Source: Ardenticatenaceae bacterium (GTDB lineage: Bacteria; Chloroflexota; Anaerolineae; Promineifilales; Promineifilaceae). From it: a stretch of DNA of 20,722 nucleotides. This document shows, in pieces, positions 11,383 to 16,431 of this stretch (within the stretch, counting starts at the first letter, position 1; each line of letters opens with the position of its first letter). The notes under the pieces were generated by a model, which saw only the letters and a program-made list of their open reading frames with translations, made no database searches and had not been told where the DNA came from. A program made the translations under genes and the position numbers. The stretch spans positions 1-20,722 of the forward strand of contig JACKCD010000074.1 of the NCBI GenBank assembly GCA_020634215.1. Direction: 5' to 3'.

Positions 11383-14151
11383 ATGAAAAATTGGCTCAAA
11401 CAACGACACCCCTGGCAGAAACTCCTCTTTCTGATTGTTCCCTCTGTCATGATTGCCATCATTGTCAGCCTTGTCCTCTTTCCAGAATGGGGGGCGACAG
11501 GGACAACGCTTTTTATGCTGGTGGTGGGCGCTATTGTCGGTGTTTTTGCCTTTTACGACACCGTTGCTGGGGCTTTGGGGCTGACGAGTGATACACCCGA
11601 AACGCCGCCCATTCACGTGACCGTTGCCATGCCCACGCCAGAACCCCCGCCGCTGGATGAAGGGTTGAAAAACTATCTGGACTGGGTGGAAACGCGCTAT
11701 GGGCGGCTGGATTTGCGTGGGGTGGAGGAGAGAGCCAAGAAAGTCCATAAGCTGACGCTTGCGGATGTCTATGTGTCGCTGCGGGTGGTGCTGGACGCGG
11801 CCGAGGAGGAGGTTGACGAACCTGACCGCATGGCGGCGCGGCTCGAACGGGCTGCGGCCGAGCGACAAACGATTTCCATGCGCGAGCTGCTGCAGCAAAG
11901 CCACCAGCTTGCCATTACCGGCGGGCCGGGCTGCGGCAAAACAACCTATCTCTCGCTCATTGCCAGCACCCTGGCCGAGGCGCACCGCAGCGGCAACGTG
12001 CAGCCCGTGACCCAGCATTTGGGGTTGGCGGCCCCGCTGCCCGTTCCCATTTTCATCACCCTCGGTGAATACAATCGGTATCGCAAGCGGTTTAGCGGGG
12101 CAGCCGACCCGGTGCAGGGGACGATTCGCGGCTTTATTAACCATGATTTGCAGCGCAAAATCCCCGGCCTGCCCGCTCATTTTTTTAACCAACTGCTGGA
12201 CGACGACACCCCCGTGATGCTGCTGCTGGATGGGCTGGACGAGGTGGCTGACGATGGCGAGCGGCGGCAGGTGAGCCTGCAGCTGCAGCAGGTGGCCGAC
12301 ACCAAGCTGGCCGACTATTTGCTGGTGACGAGCCGTACCCGCGCCTACCAGGGGCAGGTGCGGCTGGCCGATTTGCGGCTGGCGGAGGTGCAGCCGATGT
12401 CGCCGGAGCAGGTGGCGGAGCTTGTGGCGCGGTGGACAAACGCTGTTTATGACACGCCTGACGAACGGGCCAGGGAGCGTGCTTCTTTGCAGACGGCCAT
12501 TGAGACGCTGGAAGCCCGCCGAGCGGCGCGAAAGGAGGATCCGCTGATTGACACGCCGCTAATGGTGACGGTGGTGGCGATTATTCACGACACTGAACAT
12601 CATTTGCCGGAGCAGCGGGCTGCTCTGTATGAAAAATGTGTGGATGTGCTGCTGGCGGAAAAGCACCATGCTGTCCATGAGGCGACGGATGATTTGCGCC
12701 AGTGGGGTGGGTCTGATGAGGACAAACGGCAATTTTTGGCGTTGCTGGCGTTTCAGATGATGAGCGCGGGGGAGGCGGCGGGGCGCACGGTGGCGCATTG
12801 GCAAATGGAGGCGTGGCTGCTGCCGGCCTTTGCTGAGGCGTATGGGGAGGCGTTGGCTAAGGAGCGGCTGCGCGGCTTTGTGGCGGCCGTTCGCAGCCGT
12901 GAAAGCCTTATCAAGGAGGTGGATGGCGTTTATTCCTTTGTCCACCTGACGTTTCAGGAGTTTTTGGCGGCGTTTTATTTGGCGGAGACGGTGCGGACGG
13001 AGGCGACGATTGTGGCGGTGTGGCAGCAGGAGGAACGCGCCGCTGATTCGTGGTGGCGGGAGACGGTTTTGCTGACGATTGGCTATTTGGGGTTACGCAG
13101 CAAACCGACGGCACTGTCGCTGGTGACGCAGATGGGCAAGGGGACGCGGGGACGGGCGGAACTGCGGCTGATGCTGGCGGAGCTGGCGGCGACGGGCTTT
13201 GTAGAGCTGGAGAGCAGCAGCGAGGCGACGCGGACGCTGCTCCATGACCGGTTGGCGGCGCTGGTTAGCCAGCGGGGGCTGGCGGTGCAGCCCGCCACCC
13301 GTTTGTTGGTGGGGGATGCGCTGGCGCGGCTGGGCGACCGGCGACCGGGGGTGGGGGTGATGGAAAAGGATGGGCTGCGTTTGCCCGACATTGCCTGGGG
13401 GGAGGTTGTTCCGGCCGGCCGCTACCATATTGGGGGTGATGATGAAGCATATCGTTCACTTCCAGCGCAGGAGATTGAGATTGTGCGGTCGTTTCAGTTG
13501 GCGCGTTACCCTGTCACCTATGCCCAATTCCAATGTTTTGTGGATGCAGCCGATTTTGCCGACCCGTGCTGGTGGCAGGGAATGCCTGCGGAGGATAAGG
13601 ATTGGCAAGGAGATGTTTATCAGGTTCAGGAGATAGAGAGTCAGTATTTTCAGTTGCCCAATCGTCCCCGCGACATGGTTAGTTGGTATCAGGCGATGGC
13701 TTTTTGTCGTTGGCTTAGTGACAAGCTCGAACAAGATATTAACTTGCCTTATGAATGGGAGTGGGAGGTGGCGGCGCGGTATTCGGATGGGCGGGCGTAT
13801 CCGTGGGGCGATGCGTTTGAGGCCGCGCGAGCCAATACGATTGAAAGCGGGATTGGGCAAACAACGGCCGTTGGCGTTTTTGCCGATGGTGGCAATGCGG
13901 CACTCAATTTGTATGATTTAAGCGGCAATGTTTGGGAATGGTGTCGCAACAAAGGTGCAGATATGCGCGATGGTGAGATAGATGAGAGCGGTGACGGGCG
14001 TGCGCTGCGCGGCGGGTCGTGGTTCAGTCATCCGAGCGGCGTGCGCTCGTCCTCCCGCAGCGTCTATCGACCGAACGCCCGCAGCTACGACGTCGGTTTT
14101 CGGGTGGTGCGCTTGGTCGCCCATCTCCTGATCACTGATCACTGCTCTTAG
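11383..14151 (+). CDS. Membrane-anchored NACHT NTPase fused to a SUMF1/FGE-like domain
   Basis: The order in this 922-residue protein is two membrane helices (about 14-33 and 41-62), a Pro-rich linker, a helical region (about 95-170), a NACHT NTPase, helical repeats and a C-terminal SUMF1-like domain (about 667-915). NACHT is shown by Walker A GGPGCGKTT (180-188), Walker B VMLLLDGLDEVAD (278-290), LLVTSRTR (313-320), and the FVHLTFQEFLAAFYLAE block near 520. The SUMF1 part has ARYPVTYAQF, LPYEWEWEVAAR, GNVWEWC and RGGSW. It lacks the catalytic cysteine pair that true formylglycine-generating enzymes carry after RGGS, so it should be a binding module of C-type-lectin fold. Bacterial NACHT proteins include antiphage sensors; here the C-domain would sense and the membrane part could act. 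The last ten residues (after GFRVVRL) are encoded by a tandem repeat and are probably not functional. No Shine-Dalgarno is obvious. Confidence 0.9.
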   Translation: MKNWLKQRHPWQKLLFLIVPSVMIAIIVSLVLFPEWGATGTTLFMLVVGAIVGVFAFYDTVAGALGLTSDTPETPPIHVTVAMPTPEPPPLDEGLKNYLDWVETRYGRLDLRGVEERAKKVHKLTLADVYVSLRVVLDAAEEEVDEPDRMAARLERAAAERQTISMRELLQQSHQLAITGGPGCGKTTYLSLIASTLAEAHRSGNVQPVTQHLGLAAPLPVPIFITLGEYNRYRKRFSGAADPVQGTIRGFINHDLQRKIPGLPAHFFNQLLDDDTPVMLLLDGLDEVADDGERRQVSLQLQQVADTKLADYLLVTSRTRAYQGQVRLADLRLAEVQPMSPEQVAELVARWTNAVYDTPDERARERASLQTAIETLEARRAARKEDPLIDTPLMVTVVAIIHDTEHHLPEQRAALYEKCVDVLLAEKHHAVHEATDDLRQWGGSDEDKRQFLALLAFQMMSAGEAAGRTVAHWQMEAWLLPAFAEAYGEALAKERLRGFVAAVRSRESLIKEVDGVYSFVHLTFQEFLAAFYLAETVRTEATIVAVWQQEERAADSWWRETVLLTIGYLGLRSKPTALSLVTQMGKGTRGRAELRLMLAELAATGFVELESSSEATRTLLHDRLAALVSQRGLAVQPATRLLVGDALARLGDRRPGVGVMEKDGLRLPDIAWGEVVPAGRYHIGGDDEAYRSLPAQEIEIVRSFQLARYPVTYAQFQCFVDAADFADPCWWQGMPAEDKDWQGDVYQVQEIESQYFQLPNRPRDMVSWYQAMAFCRWLSDKLEQDINLPYEWEWEVAARYSDGRAYPWGDAFEAARANTIESGIGQTTAVGVFADGGNAALNLYDLSGNVWEWCRNKGADMRDGEIDESGDGRALRGGSWFSHPSGVRSSSRSVYRPNARSYDVGFRVVRLVAHLLITDHCS
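14008..14109 (+). other. Possible DGR-type variable region at the end of the SUMF1 domain
   Basis: From RGGSW (Trp880) to VGFRVV the residues follow the layout of diversified SUMF1 targets: W [F S H] P [S G] VRS [S S] R [S V Y] RP [N A] R [S Y D] VGFR. Every bracketed codon ends in C or T (TTC, AGT, CAT, AGC, GGC, TCC, TCC, AGC, GTC, TAT, AAC, GCC, AGC, TAC, GAC), as expected if each came from an AAC or AAT template codon by adenine mutagenesis. No template repeat or reverse transcriptase is visible in the window. SUMF1 domains without DGRs can look similar, so this is a hypothesis. Confidence 0.4.
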
Positions 14152-14238
14152 GCGGAGCGAGCGGTAGCGGAGCGTAGCCTTCGCCCGACTGAAAGGAGGG
14201 CGATCACGGCAATTTTAAATTGCCCCTATCCGCCAAAT

Positions 14239-14307
14239 TGTCATTCCCGCGCACGCGGGAATCCAAGTCTATGCCAAAGATGGATACCCGCCTACGCGGG
14301 TATGACA
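14239..14307. repeat. dRS3-like double-hairpin repeat
   Basis: This 69-bp unit contains two small hairpins, ATTCCC-N8-GGGAAT (14243-14262) and ATACCCGCCTACGCGGGTAT (14284-14303). Its outer ends, TGTCATTCCCGC and GCGGGTATGACA, are themselves inverted with one mismatch. The first hairpin fits the published consensus of the Neisseria dRS3 element exactly; similar mobile palindromic units are common in other bacteria. Confidence 0.75.
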
Positions 14308-14398
14308 TTCCTGTTTGCCACTTTAGGGGCTGGGTTTGCACAAGCATTCCATCTGTTCTAACGCATAGATGGTGCGGGTTGGTAGTGGCGGGAAATGC

Positions 14399-14487
14399 GG
14401 CCTTGTCTCCGCACCGTCTCGCCCTCGCCTCGCCCGTATTTCCCGGTTTGGGTTACGCCAGGGCGGGACGACCGGGAGACAAGGCCA
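14399..14487. repeat. Large imperfect inverted repeat
   Basis: The arms 14399-14425 and 14461-14487 pair at 22 of 27 positions, with GGCCTTGTCTCC exact at the outer end, and a 35-nt loop. A second pairing, GGGAAATGCGGGC-like (14390-14400) with CCCGTATTTCCC (14432-14443), crosses the first, so the two would form alternative structures or a pseudoknot. Confidence 0.6.
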
Positions 14488-14535
14488 GCAGCGTTGCCAG
14501 CGTGAACCCCGGTCATCCTGCCCCTGCAAAACGGT

Positions 14536-14703
14536 ATGGATTTACCCGGCTTTCGGCTGCATCCCTTGAAAGGAGATAAACAAGGTCTGTGGGCAATTGA
14601 TGTAAACAAGAACTGGCGGATTACGTTTGAGTTTATAGATGGCACTTCGCCTGTCCAAAACGTTGGGACGGTCGCCGGAAAGTTGGCTGGCGATGCAGAA
14701 TAG
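14536..14703 (+). pseudogene. higB: HigB-type toxin remnant
   Basis: This frame gives MDLPGFRLHPLKGDKQGLWA, then IDVNKNWRITFEFIDG, which is the C-terminal half of the HigB/RelE-like mRNA interferase (NLPGxxLHPLKG and W.ITFxFxDG motifs). The first half of the toxin is absent; the DNA upstream is repeat material. After FIDG the frame runs out of HigB homology and into the higA remnant, so the normal C-terminal tail of the toxin is also missing. The fragment should be non-functional. Confidence 0.8.
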
Positions 14704-14776
14704 CTATGATCTGTGGCAAACGCGCCAACATTTTAACATAGATGAAGTTGAGAAATTGGAAGTTGGCATGGGGTAG
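14639..14776 (+). pseudogene. higA: HigA-type antitoxin remnant
   Basis: In the other frame, overlapping the end of the higB remnant, the DNA encodes MALRLSKTLGRSPESWLAMQ and NSYDLWQTRQHFNI, the second half of the HigA helix-turn-helix antitoxin (MALRLxxALGxSPExWLxxQxxYDLW is the family hallmark). The N-terminal half, including the first recognition helices, is lost. The 45-residue frame ends with a stop at 14774. The junction with higB lies at GATGGC (about 14638-14643). Together with higB this is a decayed toxin-antitoxin locus. Confidence 0.8.
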
Positions 14777-14806
14777 CCATTTTCGCCCACCATTATCTTT
14801 CCATGA

Positions 14807-15436
14807 TCACTGGTTGGCAGCGGCAAAAACAGCGTCAACCGAAACCTGAAATCCGGCCAAAAGCCACGAAGTAGCCTCGTTTCCTGTGCCAAACTCCCCG
14901 TGAACAAGATATTGCCGGCCGTCAAGCCGCAGAACGGTAATCGTTTGGGTTTCAGGATCAACAATCCAATATTCGCTGATCCCTGCCTGGGCGTATTCGA
15001 TGCGCTTTTCGATGAGGTCGCGGTCACGATCTTTTTGGCTACCGCTGACCACCTCAACAACCAGATCGGCTCCATGTGGATAAGCTCCCTGCGCTTTATC
15101 GAGATTTTCCGTAGCTAGAAACATGATGTCGGGTTCGCGGAACTTTCTTTCCCACAAGCGAAGGGGCAGGGGGGCAAACCAAAGGCGGCCTAACTGGTTG
15201 GGTCGAACAAAGAGAAGAAATGCTTCGTAGAGGTAAGCCACGATATCTTGATGAAAGCGGGTAGGCATGGGCAAAATCTCCACAGTGCCATTGGAAAATT
15301 CAACAAGGTGGTTGGATTCTAGCGCGAGATAGTCGGTTTCGCTCCAGTTGCCCTGGGTTGGGAACAGCACAGCAATTTGCCAAACAGGTTCGCCCCGTTG
15401 GGAATAAACTTTTTGTTCGGGCGTGATGACAGTCAT
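14807..15436 (-). CDS. Uma2-family (DUF820) nuclease-like protein
   Basis: This is a 209-residue protein of the Uma2 family, a PD-(D/E)xK-fold group abundant in Cyanobacteria and Chloroflexota, with no settled biological role. The fold residues are visible: Glu46 in HLVEFSNG, Asp103 in REPDIMFLA, Glu128 in ADLVVEVVS, and Lys144 before EYAQAGISEYWIVDP, the family's best-conserved motif. The C-terminal strands TITVLRLDGRQYLVHGEF are standard. AGAGGA precedes the ATG. It is convergent with the higBA remnant and separated from soxG by an inverted repeat. The nuclease residues are intact, so it may be active, but no partner is seen. Confidence 0.9.
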   Translation of the reverse strand: MTVITPEQKVYSQRGEPVWQIAVLFPTQGNWSETDYLALESNHLVEFSNGTVEILPMPTRFHQDIVAYLYEAFLLFVRPNQLGRLWFAPLPLRLWERKFREPDIMFLATENLDKAQGAYPHGADLVVEVVSGSQKDRDRDLIEKRIEYAQAGISEYWIVDPETQTITVLRLDGRQYLVHGEFGTGNEATSWLLAGFQVSVDAVFAAANQ

Positions 15437-15458
15437 GGTCAGTTGTTCCTCTGAAAAA

Positions 15459-15533
15459 AGAGATTGGGAGATTAGGAGATTGGGAGATTTACCAAGTTTC
15501 TTAATCTCTTAGTCTCGCAGTCTCGCAGTCTCT
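15459..15533. repeat. Imperfect inverted repeat of GAGATTGG / GAGACTGC 8-mers
   Basis: The left arm (15459-15489) is a row of AGATTGGG-like octamers; the right arm (15503-15533) is a row of AGTCTCGC octamers. They pair in a periodic way: GAGA and TT/CT positions match in every unit, with regular mismatches at the same place in the unit. It lies between soxG and the Uma2 gene, both on the minus strand, and is followed by TCTAAACTG. Confidence 0.65.
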
Positions 15534-15549
15534 AAACTGTTGTACGATG

Positions 15550-16257
15550 CTATTGTACCATGAGTTGGGCAATAAGTTGGGAAACGGCCGTTTCCCCCAC
15601 CACACCTACCCCCAACCCCGTCCCCGCCTCCAGCACCACCCCCCACAAATAAACCGCCAGCGAGGCCGCGCCGAGGAGTGAGTAGGCGGGCAAGCTGCCA
15701 AAATCGTGGCGCAGGATGGTTTGCGTCGTTTTAGCGACGCTGCTTTGTTTAGCCGTCAGCGTCGGAAACACGGTGTCGTGAAAATCCAGCCCGCAGAGGC
15801 GGCGCAGAAGCTGGGCGGCATGGGGGCCAACGAGCATGAGCTGCGCCAGCCCGTGGCTGCTGTCGCCCACGGTGATGAGACTATCAGCTTGGTCGGCGGC
15901 GCGGTTGAGGGTGGCAAGCAGGGCTTGCTCTTCCCCGGCAACCGTATTCACCAAAAAGCGATCTGGCCGCAGCCGATAGAGGTGGGTGGTGGGATTAACG
16001 GCCGTTGCCGCCCCAATCCCCATCTCATTCACCCCCAACTCGGCCTGCAACAGCCCCATCGCCTCCTTGCCTTCCACCACTAGCCGCCCCCAGTGGGAAA
16101 AATCGGCTAGTCCGACGGCGGTGCGACAAACAGTTGCCTCAGCCGCCGCGTCCCCAAAATCCGCCGCCACCTGCCATCCCCCCACCATCACCATCCGCGC
16201 TCCCTTGCCCCGCGCCAAATGGTAAAGCGGAGTCAGTTTTGTTGCCTCTTTAAACAT
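15550..16257 (-). CDS. soxG: Sarcosine oxidase gamma subunit
   Basis: This is the small, divergent subunit of heterotetrameric sarcosine oxidase, which demethylates sarcosine to glycine with transfer of the one-carbon unit to tetrahydrofolate. It is 235 residues long, with a GcvT-like fold: the early ATVCRTAVGLADFSHWGRLVVEG block, TTHLYRLRPDRFLVNTVAGEE, and LMLVGPHAAQLLRRLCGLDF. A GTG at 16266 would add three residues; the ATG at 16257 is preferred because AGGTGG stands at the right distance. It is the last gene of the sox operon, after soxA. Its identification depends partly on this position, because SoxG is weakly conserved. Its C-terminal coding region contains an 18-bp perfect palindrome (15579-15596) formed by the AACGGCCGTT motif with extra flanks. 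Confidence 0.85.
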   Translation of the reverse strand: MFKEATKLTPLYHLARGKGARMVMVGGWQVAADFGDAAAEATVCRTAVGLADFSHWGRLVVEGKEAMGLLQAELGVNEMGIGAATAVNPTTHLYRLRPDRFLVNTVAGEEQALLATLNRAADQADSLITVGDSSHGLAQLMLVGPHAAQLLRRLCGLDFHDTVFPTLTAKQSSVAKTTQTILRHDFGSLPAYSLLGAASLAVYLWGVVLEAGTGLGVGVVGETAVSQLIAQLMVQ

Positions 16258-16283
16258 AGATGCCACCTAAACGCTAAAAGAAA

Positions 16284-16381
16284 AATGGCATCGCGGATAA
16301 CGCCGATGTGGGCAGATAAACGCGAATTTTTTGCTTGATCCGCGAAAATCCGCTTTGATCCGCGTCATCCGCGATGCCATT
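16284..16381. repeat. Inverted repeat with CGCGGAT-type units, inside the sox operon
   Basis: The outer arms 16284-16302 and 16363-16381 pair at 18 of 19 positions. The 60-nt interior has further GATCCGCG and AAAATCCGC units on the right and partial partners (GATAAACGCGAATTTT) on the left, so the whole is a diverged repeat hairpin. It lies between soxA and soxG. Confidence 0.75.
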
Positions 16382-16405
16382 CTTAATTTTTAAAAAGCCA
16401 CCAAT

Positions 16406-16427
16406 AATCTCCCAGTCTCCCAGTCTC
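16406..16427. repeat. Tandem CCCAGTCT repeat, single arm
   Basis: About two and a half CCCAGTCT octamers stand 5 nt downstream of the soxA stop. They are the same unit type as the arms near 10145-10172, but no complementary arm is found nearby. Confidence 0.6.
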
Positions 16428-16431
16428 AAAT

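Larger units (their letters stand above)
14152..14535. other. Gap of 384 bases with repeat elements and no supported gene
   Basis: It starts with two GCGGAGCG units, then an 8+1+8 nt palindrome around GGCAATTT (14209-14225), which may end transcription of the NACHT gene. Next come the dRS3-like double hairpin (14239-14307) and the larger inverted repeat (14399-14487). The open frames here have no recognisable protein features. The gap ends at the surviving part of the higB remnant, whose 5' part has been lost or replaced by this DNA. Confidence 0.7.

Noticed and set aside
14220..14579. Plus-strand frame of 119 codons before the higBA remnant
   Set aside because: It is composed of the dRS3-like unit and the large inverted repeat, with no protein family features and no ribosome site.
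14152..14806. DGR template repeat downstream of the possible variable region
   Set aside because: No AAC-rich near-copy of the variable region and no copy of the fixed GTCGGTTTTCGGGTGGTG end was found, and there is no reverse transcriptase frame.
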